Assembly: GCF_049898325.1 (NCBI RefSeq)
Contig: NZ_JAFCXL010000010.1
Span: 1-64,000, forward strand
Direction: 5' to 3'
DNA length: 64,000 nucleotides
DNA from: JAFCUW01 sp049898325
GTDB lineage: Bacteria; Pseudomonadota; Gammaproteobacteria; Burkholderiales; Burkholderiaceae_D
Both the position numbers and the translations under genes were made by a program. The notes under the pieces were generated by a model. That model ran no database searches. It was not told the DNA's origin and saw only the letters and a list, made by a program, of their open reading frames with translations. The stretch's first letter is position 1, and every line of letters starts with the position of its first letter. Positions 52,211 to 61,085 of this stretch are shown here, in pieces.

Positions 52211-53548
52211 ATGACGACACCCTCTCTTGCCCCTTTCCACGCGCCGCGGCGCAGCGATTTCGCCAGCGACTTTTTATGGGGCAGCGCCACCTCCTCGTAC
52301 CAGATCGAGGGCGCCGCCCGCGCGGACGGCCGCGTCGAATCGATCTGGGACCGCTTCGCCGCCACCCCCGGCCGGGTCGCCGACGGCGCCAGCGGGGAGG
52401 TCGCGTGCGACCACTACCACCGCTGGCCGGAAGACTTCGACCTGGCGCGCCAGATGGGCACGCGGGCCTACCGCTTTTCGATCGCCTGGCCGCGCATCTT
52501 CGGTGCCGATGGCGGCGCGCCCAACGAGGCGGGACTCGATTTTTATTCGCGCCTGGTCGACGGCATGCTCGAGCGGGGCCTCGAGCCCTGGGCCACCCTG
52601 TACCACTGGGACCTGCCGCAGGCGCTGCAGGAGCAGGGCGGCTGGAACGCGCGCGCCACTGTCGACGCCTATCTCGCCTTCGTCGATGCCGTCACGCGCC
52701 GCCTGGGCGACCGCGTCAAACACTGGATCACCCACAACGAGCCGTGGTGCACCGCCATCATCGGCAATTACGAAGGCCTGCACGCGCCCGGCCTGACCGA
52801 CTTCAAGACCGCGCTGCAGGTGTGCCACCACGTGCTGCTCTCGCACGGGCGCGCGGTGCCTGTGATCCGCGCCAATGTTGCCGAGGCCCGCGTCGGCATC
52901 GCCCTGAGCCTGCACCCGCTGCGCGCGGCCAGCGCCAGCGCGGCCGACCAGGCGGCGCTGGCGCGCCACGACGGCCTGCGCTACCGCTGGTTCCTCGACC
53001 CCCTGTTCGGGCGCGGCTACCCGCAGGCGATCGTCGAGCCGGGCGACATGGAGGCGATCGCGGTGGCCACCGATTTCCTCGGCGTGAACTATTATTTTCC
53101 GGAGACGGTCGAACATGCGCCCGGCGACGGCCCCCTCGAAACGCGGGTCCAGCCCCCCGCGCCCGGCACCGCCATCACGGCGCTGGGCTGGCCGGTGGCG
53201 CCGCAGGGCCTGACCGAACTGCTGCTGCGCATCGAGGCCGACTACCACCCGGGCCCCATCTACATCACCGAAAACGGCTCCTGCTACGACGATGTGGTTG
53301 ACGCCGACGGTGCCATCGACGACGTCGAACGGCGCGACTACCTGCAGCGCCACCTGGCCGCGCTGAAGGACGCCATCGCCGCCGGCGTGCCCGTCAAGGG
53401 ATACTTCGCCTGGAGCCTGATCGACAATTTCGAATGGGCCGAGGGCTACCGGCGCCGTTTCGGCCTGGTCCACGTCGACTTCGCCACCCAGCAGCGGCGC
53501 CTCAAGGCGAGCGGCCGGTGGTATGGCCAGTTCCTGGCCGGGGCATGA
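52211..53548 (+). CDS. GH1 beta-glucosidase, cytoplasmic
   Basis: 445 residues from ATG 52211. Acid/base Glu177 in THNEPW, nucleophile Glu354 in YITENG, plus FLWGSATSSYQIEGA and AYRFSIAWPRIF. There is no signal peptide, so it acts in the cytoplasm on disaccharides brought in by the ABC transporter, giving glucose for the glucokinase downstream. Upstream extension to 52172 is less likely. Confidence 0.94.
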   Translation: MTTPSLAPFHAPRRSDFASDFLWGSATSSYQIEGAARADGRVESIWDRFAATPGRVADGASGEVACDHYHRWPEDFDLARQMGTRAYRFSIAWPRIFGADGGAPNEAGLDFYSRLVDGMLERGLEPWATLYHWDLPQALQEQGGWNARATVDAYLAFVDAVTRRLGDRVKHWITHNEPWCTAIIGNYEGLHAPGLTDFKTALQVCHHVLLSHGRAVPVIRANVAEARVGIALSLHPLRAASASAADQAALARHDGLRYRWFLDPLFGRGYPQAIVEPGDMEAIAVATDFLGVNYYFPETVEHAPGDGPLETRVQPPAPGTAITALGWPVAPQGLTELLLRIEADYHPGPIYITENGSCYDDVVDADGAIDDVERRDYLQRHLAALKDAIAAGVPVKGYFAWSLIDNFEWAEGYRRRFGLVHVDFATQQRRLKASGRWYGQFLAGA

Positions 53549-53567
53549 GGCGGGGCGCGCTTTTCGG

Positions 53568-53596
53568 TTGACGGACACGGCCTTTGCGGGCAAAAT
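53568..53596 (+). promoter_or_regulatory. Promoter of the GH3-glk-MFS operon
   Basis: TTGACG (53568-53573), 17-bp spacer, CAAAAT (53591-53596). The -10 box abuts operator 5, so repressor binding would block polymerase directly. Confidence 0.6.
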
Positions 53597-53611
53597 TGGA
53601 ATCGTTTCCAA
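53596..53611. promoter_or_regulatory. LacI-type operator 5 (GH3 operon)
   Basis: TTGGAATCGTTTCCAA, outer arms perfect, one mismatch in the core. 61 bases before the GH3 start. Confidence 0.8.
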
Positions 53612-53672
53612 AGGGCTCATCGAAGCGCGGGAAACGCGGCGTTTTCCTCCCATAATCATCAGTGAGACAAGC

Positions 53673-56183
53673 ATGACAACTCAATTGCGTTCCCTGGTGG
53701 CCGCCTGTGCGCTGGCCTGTGCCAGCCTGGCGACCCAGCCTGCACTGGCAGGCGCCGACTGGCCGGCCGTTCACAGCAGCGTCGCCCGCGACGCCGCCCT
53801 CGAAGCGCGGGTGGCGGCCATCGTCGGCCAGATGACGCTGGCGCAGAAAATCGGCCAGATGACCCAGCCGGAAATCAAGAGCGCCTCGCCCGAGGACGTG
53901 CGCCGCTACTACCTCGGTTCCGTGCTCAATGGCGGCGGCAGCTGGCCCAACAACGACAAGCACGCCAGTGCGCGCGACTGGGTGGCGCTGGCGCAGCGCT
54001 ACCACGAAGCCTCGATGGCGACGGGGCTGGCCACGCCGGTGCCGGTAATCTGGGGCATCGACGCCATCCACGGCAACAGCAACGTCTACGGCGCCACCCT
54101 GTACCCCCACAATATCGGCCTGGGCGCCGCCCGCGATCCGCAACTGGTGCGATCGATCGGCGCCGCCACCGCGCGCGCCGTGCGCGCCACCGGCATTGCC
54201 TGGGTGTTCGGTCCCACCATCGCGGTGGTGCGCGACGACCGCTGGGGCCGTACCTACGAGAGTTTTTCGGAAGACCCCGCGCTGGTGCGCAGCTACGCCG
54301 GGCCTTATGTGGCCGGCCTGCAGGGCCGCCTGGGCAGCGCCACCGGCGTGGTCGCCACGGCCAAGCATTTTATCGGCGACGGCGGCACTGACCAGGGCAA
54401 GGACCGCGGCGTCACCCTGGCCGACCAGGCCACGATGATTGCCGTGCACGGCGCCGGCTACGCGCCCGCGCTGGCGGCCGGCGCGCAAACCGTGATGGCC
54501 TCGTTCAATAGCTGGAACGATGTCGCCGGCGGCGTCGACTACGGCAAGATGCACGGCAGCCGCGCCTTGCTGACCGATGTGCTGAAAACGAAAATGGGTT
54601 TCGACGGCTTCGTGGTGAGCGACTGGAACGGCATCGGCGAAGTGCCCGGCTGCCGCGACGACAGCTGCGCCCAGGCGATCAACGCCGGCATCGACATGGT
54701 GATGGTGCCGGATGCCTGGAAAGCGTTCATCGCCAACACCATCGCCCAGGTCGAGCAGGGCGCCATCCCGCTGGCGCGCATCGACGACGCGGTGTCCCGC
54801 ATCATTCGCGTCAAGCTGCGCGCGGGCCTGTTCGGGACGGCGCCGGCGGCCAACCGCCTCGCCGGCCGCCAGGACGCGCTGCAGGACCGGGCGCTGGCCC
54901 GGCGCGCCGTGCGCGAGTCGCTGGTGCTGCTGAAAAACGACAGCGTCGCCTTGCCGCTGGCCGCTGGCAAAAAAATCCTCGTGGTGGGCAAGAGCGCCAA
55001 CAACCTGGCCAACCAGACCGGTGGCTGGTCGCTGACCTGGCAGGGCAACGACAACGTCAACGCCGACTTCCCCCACGCCGACACCATCCTGGCCGGCATC
55101 GTCGAAGCGGCCGGCGCCGCCAACGTGCGCTTCAGCGCCGACGCCAGCGATGTCCACGTGCGCGCCTTCGACGCCGTCATCGCCGTCATCGGCGAGCGCC
55201 CGTATGCCGAAGGCGACGGCGACATCGGCCCGGCCGGCACCTTGCGCCACAGCAGCCGCTATCCGGAAGACCTGGCGGTGCTGCGCGCGGTGGCCGGCAA
55301 GGGCCGCCCCGTGCTCACCGTGTTCGTGGCCGGCCGCTCCCTGTTCGTCAACGACCTGCTCAACCTGTCGGACGCCTTCGTCGCCGCCTGGCTGCCCGGC
55401 ACCGAGGGCGGCGGCGTCGCCGACGTGCTGTTCGCCGGCCGCCGCCACGCGCCGTTTCGCGGCAAGCTCAGTTTCAGTTGGCCGAAGTCGAGCTGCCAGG
55501 TGGCGCTCAACGTGGGCGATACCGGCTACGCGCCCCTGTTCGCCTACGGCTATGGCCTGCGCGAGGGCCAGCGTTCGGCGCTGGGCCAGCTCGACGCCAG
55601 CCATGCGCCGGGCGGCTGCGGCGTCTCCAACAGCGTGCCGATCCACGGCCAGGCCGACCGCGCCAGCTTCCCCCTGTCGATCAGCGGCGGCGGCCAGCGC
55701 CGCGCACTGGGGGCGGACCTGAACGCCACCGTCAGCGTGCCTGGCCTCGTGGTGCAGACGGCGCAGATCAACACCCAGCAGGATGCGCGCCTGGCCAGCT
55801 GGAGCGGCGCCGCCAGTTTCGAAGCGCGCGGGGCGGCCCCGCTGGCGCTGGCGGCCACGGCGGCCACGGCGACGCGTGCCGTGCTGCGCTTTGACACCAT
55901 CGTCAGCGTGGCGCCGGCCGGCGCCGTCACCATCGGCATGCAGTGCAGCACCGGCTGCGGCGCTCCGCTGCCCGCCACGGCGCTGTTTGCCGGCCTGGCC
56001 GGCAAGGGCAAGCAGACCGTGAAAATTCCCCTGTCCTGTTTCAAGGGGCTCGACCTGGCCGCCATCGACGTGCCGTTCGCGGTGGCGGCCGACGCGCCGT
56101 TCGCCGCCGCCTTCGCCAATATCGAGGTGATCACCGACGGCGCCAGCGCGGCCGACAGCGTGCGCTGCGAGGCGCTGCGATGA
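53673..56183 (+). CDS. GH3 exo-beta-glucosidase, secreted
   Basis: 836 residues from ATG 53673. Signal peptide to about residue 26 (ACALACASLATQPALA). GH3 N-terminal barrel with GIDAIHGNSNVYGATLYPHNIGLGA, KHFIGDGGTDQG and the nucleophile Asp317 in VVSDWNG; C-terminal alpha/beta domain (VVGKSANNLANQTGGW...) and an extra beta-rich C-terminal domain of the ExoP type (about 650-836). It probably trims beta-1,3/1,4-gluco-oligosaccharides in the periplasm. It is coupled to glucokinase by ATGA. Confidence 0.93.
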   Translation: MTTQLRSLVAACALACASLATQPALAGADWPAVHSSVARDAALEARVAAIVGQMTLAQKIGQMTQPEIKSASPEDVRRYYLGSVLNGGGSWPNNDKHASARDWVALAQRYHEASMATGLATPVPVIWGIDAIHGNSNVYGATLYPHNIGLGAARDPQLVRSIGAATARAVRATGIAWVFGPTIAVVRDDRWGRTYESFSEDPALVRSYAGPYVAGLQGRLGSATGVVATAKHFIGDGGTDQGKDRGVTLADQATMIAVHGAGYAPALAAGAQTVMASFNSWNDVAGGVDYGKMHGSRALLTDVLKTKMGFDGFVVSDWNGIGEVPGCRDDSCAQAINAGIDMVMVPDAWKAFIANTIAQVEQGAIPLARIDDAVSRIIRVKLRAGLFGTAPAANRLAGRQDALQDRALARRAVRESLVLLKNDSVALPLAAGKKILVVGKSANNLANQTGGWSLTWQGNDNVNADFPHADTILAGIVEAAGAANVRFSADASDVHVRAFDAVIAVIGERPYAEGDGDIGPAGTLRHSSRYPEDLAVLRAVAGKGRPVLTVFVAGRSLFVNDLLNLSDAFVAAWLPGTEGGGVADVLFAGRRHAPFRGKLSFSWPKSSCQVALNVGDTGYAPLFAYGYGLREGQRSALGQLDASHAPGGCGVSNSVPIHGQADRASFPLSISGGGQRRALGADLNATVSVPGLVVQTAQINTQQDARLASWSGAASFEARGAAPLALAATAATATRAVLRFDTIVSVAPAGAVTIGMQCSTGCGAPLPATALFAGLAGKGKQTVKIPLSCFKGLDLAAIDVPFAVAADAPFAAAFANIEVITDGASAADSVRCEALR

Positions 56184-57169
56184 CGGCGCCGAAGCTGCTG
56201 GCCGATATCGGCGGTACCAACGCCCGCTTCGCCCTGCAGGTGGGCGAGCGCTTCGAAGCGATCGACGTGCTCGCCTGCGCCGGGCACGCCACCCTGGCCG
56301 ACGCCATCGACGCCTACCTGGCGCGGGCGGCGGCGCAGGGGCACGCGGTGGGCGCGATTGCCCACGCGGCCATTGCGATTGCCAATCCGGTCGAGGACGA
56401 CCTGGTGCGCATGACCAACCACCACTGGAGTTTTTCGATCGCGCACCTGCGCGCCGAGCGCCGCCTTGCCACCCTGCTGGTGGTGAACGACTTCGCCGCG
56501 CTGGCGATGGCGCTGCCGTACCTGCGCGACGACCAGCGCGCCAGGATCGGCGGCAGCGGCGCCGGTGTTGCCGGCAAGCCGATCGGCCTGATCGGCCCCG
56601 GCACCGGCCTGGGCGTGTCCGGCGTGGTGCCGTGCGGCGCCGGCTGGACCGCGCTGGCGGGCGAGGGCGGTCACGCCAGCTTCGCTCCCAACAACGAGGA
56701 CGAGCTGCGCATCCTGCAGGCGCTGTGGCAGGACTTCGGCCATGTCTCGGCCGAGCGCCTGCTCTCGGGCATGGGGCTTGAACTGATGCACCGGGTGCTG
56801 GCGGGCGAGCGCCTGGGCGCGGCCGACATCACCGCCCGCGCGCACAGCGGCGCCAGCCTGGCCTGTCTGCGCAGCGTGCAGTGCTTCTGCGGGGTGCTGG
56901 GCAGCGTGGCCGGCAATGTGGCCCTGACCCTGGGCGCCACTGGCGGCATGTATATCGGAGGTGGTATCGTACCGCGCCTGGGCGAATTGTTCGCCCGCTC
57001 GACGTTTCGCCAGCGCTTCGAGGACAAGGGTCGCCTGTCCGCCTACCTGGCGCGCATCCCGACCTATCTGATCACCGAGCAGTACCCGGCCCTGGTTGGC
57101 GTGGCCGCGATGCTCACGGCCAGCCTGGCCCACGACCACACACAGGAGTCACCATGCAATCCGCAGTAA
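56180..57169 (+). CDS. glk: Glucokinase
   Basis: 329 residues with the bacterial glucokinase motifs LADIGGTNARFAL, LVVNDFAALAMALPYL, LIGPGTGLGVSGVVP, LAGEGGHASF and GGMYIGGGIVPRL. It phosphorylates the glucose released by GH1/GH3. The start overlaps the GH3 stop by four bases, and its end overlaps the MFS gene by 16 bases, so the three are translated together. Confidence 0.95.
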   Translation: MTAPKLLADIGGTNARFALQVGERFEAIDVLACAGHATLADAIDAYLARAAAQGHAVGAIAHAAIAIANPVEDDLVRMTNHHWSFSIAHLRAERRLATLLVVNDFAALAMALPYLRDDQRARIGGSGAGVAGKPIGLIGPGTGLGVSGVVPCGAGWTALAGEGGHASFAPNNEDELRILQALWQDFGHVSAERLLSGMGLELMHRVLAGERLGAADITARAHSGASLACLRSVQCFCGVLGSVAGNVALTLGATGGMYIGGGIVPRLGELFARSTFRQRFEDKGRLSAYLARIPTYLITEQYPALVGVAAMLTASLAHDHTQESPCNPQ

Positions 57170-58449
57170 AATCCGCAGCGCCCCAGCTCGATGCCGGCGA
57201 GCGCTCGCACGGCAGCGCCCTGGTCATCGTCACCATCCTGTTCTTCATGTGGGGCCTGCTGACGTCCCTGAACGACGTCCTGATCCCGCACCTCAAAGCC
57301 ATCTACACGCTCACCTATCTGCAGGCGATGCTGGTGCAGTTCTGCTTTTTCGGGGCCTACTTCCTGGTGTCGATCCCGGCCGGCGCCCTGATCCGCCGGA
57401 TCGGCTACCAGAAGGGTGCGGTGACGGGCCTGCTGATCGCCGCCGCCGGCTGCGCGCTGTTCTATCCCGCCTCGCAAAGCGGCTACGCGCTGTTCCTGTT
57501 CGCCTTTTTCGTGCTCGCCTCCGGCATCACGATTTTGCAGGTGGCGGCCAATCCCTACGTGACGGTGCTGGGCGCGGCGCGCACGGCCTCGTCGCGCCTG
57601 ACGCTGACCCAGGCCTTCAATTCGCTGGGCACGGCGGTCGGCCCGTTCGTCGGCGGCATGCTGATCCTGTCGGCCGGCGCGCTCGCCGCCGACCAGCTGG
57701 CGGCGCTGCCGCTGGCCGAGCAGGCTGCCTACAAGGCGCGCGAAGTGGCCACCGTCCAGGGCCCCTACCTGGCGCTGGCGGCGGCGCTGGCCGTGCTGGC
57801 GCTGGCGTTCGCCGCCGCCCGCCTGCCCAGGATCGTCCATGACAGCGGCGCCGGCCAGGCCGACGCCCCCGGCAAGGGCGCGCTGGCGCACCGCCACCTG
57901 GTGTGGGGCGCGGCCGCCATCTTCCTGTACGTGGGTGGCGAAGTGAGCATCGGCAGCTTCCTGGTCAGCTTCCTGGGCGAGGGCAGCGTCGCCGCCATGC
58001 CGGCGGCCACCGCCGCCAAGTACGTCAGCCTGTACTGGCTGGGCGCGATGATCGGCCGCTTCATCGGCGTGTTCGTCATGCGCCACGTCAGCCCCGGCAA
58101 GACGCTCGCCTTCAACGCCTGCCTGGCGATCGCGCTGGTCGTCACCGCCATGGCGGCCAGCGGTCCGCTGGCCATGTGGGCCATCCTCGCGGTCGGCCTG
58201 TGCAATTCCATCATGTTCCCCACCATCTTCAGCATGGCCCTGCATGGCCTGGGCAAATACACGAGCCAGGGCTCGGGCATCCTGTGCATGGCCATCGTCG
58301 GCGGCGCGCTGGTGCCGTTCGCCCAGGGCCTGCTGGCCGATACCTTGGGCCTGAAAATCAGCTTCGTGGTGCCGGCCCTGTGCTACGGCTTCATCTTGCT
58401 GTTCGGCCTGAAGTTCTCGCGTCTGCACCAGAGCACGGTCAACCCATAA
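57154..58449 (+). CDS. Sugar MFS permease (glucose/galactose, GluP/FucP type)
   Basis: 431 residues, twelve predicted membrane segments. FHS-family signatures: FFMWGLLTSLNDVLIPHLK near the N-terminus, FGAYFLVSIPAGALIRRIGY, and QVAANPYVTVLG. AGGAG lies five bases before the ATG. It should import free glucose from the periplasm by proton symport, complementing the ABC route for oligosaccharides. Confidence 0.93.
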   Translation: MQSAVKSAAPQLDAGERSHGSALVIVTILFFMWGLLTSLNDVLIPHLKAIYTLTYLQAMLVQFCFFGAYFLVSIPAGALIRRIGYQKGAVTGLLIAAAGCALFYPASQSGYALFLFAFFVLASGITILQVAANPYVTVLGAARTASSRLTLTQAFNSLGTAVGPFVGGMLILSAGALAADQLAALPLAEQAAYKAREVATVQGPYLALAAALAVLALAFAAARLPRIVHDSGAGQADAPGKGALAHRHLVWGAAAIFLYVGGEVSIGSFLVSFLGEGSVAAMPAATAAKYVSLYWLGAMIGRFIGVFVMRHVSPGKTLAFNACLAIALVVTAMAASGPLAMWAILAVGLCNSIMFPTIFSMALHGLGKYTSQGSGILCMAIVGGALVPFAQGLLADTLGLKISFVVPALCYGFILLFGLKFSRLHQSTVNP

Positions 58450-58470
58450 ATACCTGCCAGGGGAATTGCC

Positions 58471-59670
58471 ATGAACACCACCGAAGTCTTCCTGCTGGCG
58501 ATGTTGCTGATCTTTTCGATTCCCTACCTGGTCTGGCGGCTTGGCCGCACCGACTACTGGGCGCCGCTGGTGGTGGTGCAGATCGTCTGCGGCATCGTGC
58601 TGGGGCCCGGGGTGCTGGGCCGCGCCTGTCCCGAGTACTACCAGTTCGTCTTCAACCCGGCCGTGGTCGGCGCCCTCAACGGCATCGCCTGGTGGGCGGT
58701 GATGCTGTTCGTGATGATCGCCGGCGTCGAGCTTGACCTGGGCAAGGCCTGGCAGCACCGCAAGGAAAGCGCCATCACCGCCTCGCTGGCGCTGGGCGTG
58801 CCGATGGCCGCCGGCAGCCTGGTGGGCCTGGGCCTGCTGGGCTACGCTGGCTGGATGGGACCGCAGGCGCAGTCGTGGCAGTTCGTGCTGGGGGTGGGCA
58901 TGGCCTGCGCCGTCACCGCCCTGCCAATCCTGGTGCTGTTGATGGAAAAGCTGGCCATCCTGCGCCAGCCGATCGGCCAGCGCATCCTGCGCTACGCCAG
59001 CATCGACGACCTTGCCATCTGGGGCGTGCTGGCGCTGATCCTGCTCGACTGGGAGCGGGTCGGCCGCCAGCTGGGCTTTCTGCTCGCCTTCGGCATCGCC
59101 ACCGTGCTGTACCGCCGCCTGATGGCGCGCCTGCCCGCGGCCGACCGCTGGTACGTGGCGCTGATCTGGCTGGCCGCCTGCAGTTTCGGCGCCGACTGGT
59201 CGGGCCTGCACTTCATGGTGGGCGCCTTCCTGGCCGGGGTGGTGATGGAGGCGGCCTGGTTCGAGCAAAGCACCATGGACCTGCTGCGCCACCACGTGCT
59301 GATGGTGCTGATGCCCGTGTTCTTCCTCAGCACGGGCTTGCGCACCAACTGGGCACTGGGCGGCGCGGCCGTGTTCGTCGCCGCCTTCGCGCTGCTGCTC
59401 GCCTCGTGCGGCGGCAAGCTGCTGGGCACCCACCTGGCGGGCAAGCTGCTGGGCTGGGCGCCGGGCGAGGCGGGCATCATCGGCTGGCTGCTGCAGACCA
59501 AGGCGCTCATCATGATCATCTTCGCCAACGTCCTGCTCGACAAGCAGATCATCAGCGCCGAGACCTTCACCGCGCTGCTGCTGATGGCGGTGCTGAGCAC
59601 CATGCTGACGGTGCCGATGGTGTACCCGCGCCTGCACCGCATGGGCCAGACGGTGCTGCGCCGCGCCTGA
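58471..59670 (+). CDS. CPA2-type cation:proton antiporter
   Basis: 399 residues with about twelve membrane segments. Typical of the family: LGPGVLG near residue 45, FVMIAGVELDLGKAW, ASIDDLAIWGVLAL (paired Asp) and FFLSTGLRTNW. No KTN/RCK or universal-stress domain is attached. It follows the sugar operon after 21 bases but has no functional link that I can see. Confidence 0.92.
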   Translation: MNTTEVFLLAMLLIFSIPYLVWRLGRTDYWAPLVVVQIVCGIVLGPGVLGRACPEYYQFVFNPAVVGALNGIAWWAVMLFVMIAGVELDLGKAWQHRKESAITASLALGVPMAAGSLVGLGLLGYAGWMGPQAQSWQFVLGVGMACAVTALPILVLLMEKLAILRQPIGQRILRYASIDDLAIWGVLALILLDWERVGRQLGFLLAFGIATVLYRRLMARLPAADRWYVALIWLAACSFGADWSGLHFMVGAFLAGVVMEAAWFEQSTMDLLRHHVLMVLMPVFFLSTGLRTNWALGGAAVFVAAFALLLASCGGKLLGTHLAGKLLGWAPGEAGIIGWLLQTKALIMIIFANVLLDKQIISAETFTALLLMAVLSTMLTVPMVYPRLHRMGQTVLRRA

Positions 59671-59796
59671 AGGCGCACGCTTGCCGGGTCGTGGGCGCGC
59701 GTTGTTCATGAATAAGTAGTATGGTGTGAAGGGCATCGTCGTGTGGCAGCAAACTCGCTGGCCCACGTGCCTGAAGAATTCACCCAGGACTTTGCC

Positions 59797-61085
59797 ATGC
59801 ACAGCGACCTCGTTCCCCGGTCCGCCGCCGATCCGGCCCAGCTATTGCGCGAACAGCAGCAGGCAGCTGACAAAGCCGAACTCGTATCGCTGCGCGCCAC
59901 GGTCGCCCGCCTGCTTGACGACGTCGGCCGCAGCGCGGCGGCGCCGCTCCATGGCGTGGCGCACACCGAGTTCCTGTCCATGCTGGCCCACGAGTTACGC
60001 AACCCGCTGCAATCGATGGCGATGGCCAGCCAGCTGCTGGCCTTCGGCGCCGGCAGCGATGCATCGGTGGCCCATGCCCATGGCGTACTCGAGCGTCAAA
60101 TCGATCACATGTCGCGCCTGCTCGACGACCTGCTCGACGCCTCGCGCGTGGCGAGCGGAAAGCTGGTGCTGCAAATGGCGCCAGTCCGTCTGCGCGACGT
60201 CATTGCCGCCGCGGTTGAAACGAGCCAGTCGAGCGTGCACCTGCGCGGGCAGAACGTGCTGATCGACCTGCCCGATCAGGCAAGCGCCGTCACGGGCGAC
60301 CTGGTCAGGCTGGCGCAGGTGTTTTCCAATTTGCTCACCAATGCCAGCCAGTTCTCCGACATCGGCCGCAGCATCGCCGTCACCGTGGTGTGCAACGATG
60401 GCCACGCCGACATCACCGTCACCGATCAGGGCAGCGGTATACCCGTCGAATTGCAACCGTTTGTTTTCGATATGTTTACCCAGGGCCAGCGCACCCTGGA
60501 GCGGGCGCCCGGTGGCCTGGGCCTGGGGCTGTCGCTGGTGCGGATGATCGTCAAGATGCATGGCGGCACGGCCACCGTGTTCAGCCAGGGCAGTGGCCTT
60601 GGCAGCAGTTTTACGGTTCGCCTGCCGCTGGCGCTGGCGGCATTGCCGGTGCCGGCTGCACCGGCCGCCACGGCGCCCCCTGCCAGCGCGCGCCGCATCC
60701 TGGTGATCGAGGACAATGTCGATGCCAATGAAATCTGGCGATGCTGCTCGAACTCGAGGGGCACCAGGTCCGCAGCAGTTTTGACGGCAGCGCCGGTTTG
60801 CGCATGGCCCTCGAGGGGCAGTTCGACGTCGTCCTGTGCGACCTCGGTCTGCCGGGGCTGACCGGTTTCGATGTGGTGGCCGCCCTCAAGGCTGCGCACG
60901 ATGCGCCGCCGCTGGTCATTGCCACGACCGGCTACAGCGACGCGCGCCAGCGCGAGCTGGCCGACGCCGCCGGCTTTGACCACTTCCTGGTCAAGCCGCT
61001 CGACTTGTCAGTCTTGCTTCAGATCATCAGCGCTCAGGCGGCCAGCGGGATCGACACCGTGAATGTGACTTTTCCGGCGCAGTGA
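59797..61085 (+). pseudogene. Hybrid histidine kinase-receiver, broken by an apparent one-base deletion
   Basis: The first part encodes a kinase: HisKA with FLSMLAHELRNPLQSM (phospho-His), then HATPase with SNLLTNASQF, DQGSGIP and GGLGLGLSLV. A receiver begins ILVIEDNVDANE but then loses frame near 60733-60740. The rest of the receiver continues in the next frame from 60741 (MLLELEGHQV, phospho-Asp in VLCDLGLPGLTG, LVKPLD). Eight bases stand where nine are needed; restoring one C (ATCCTGG) would give a normal EILAMLLELEG. Start 59797 has AGGA upstream; 59743 is an alternative. Could be a real inactivation of the receiver or a sequencing error. Confidence 0.85.

Noticed and set aside
57064..59802. 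A 912-codon open frame on the minus strand opposite glk, the MFS permease and the antiporter
   Set aside because: It is antisense to three strong genes, is rich in His, Gln, Gly and Arg as expected from the opposite strand of G+C-rich DNA, and matches no family. The same holds for the long antisense frames at 984-2285, 30808-32976, 42868-45453, 46841-48202 and 53502-55646.
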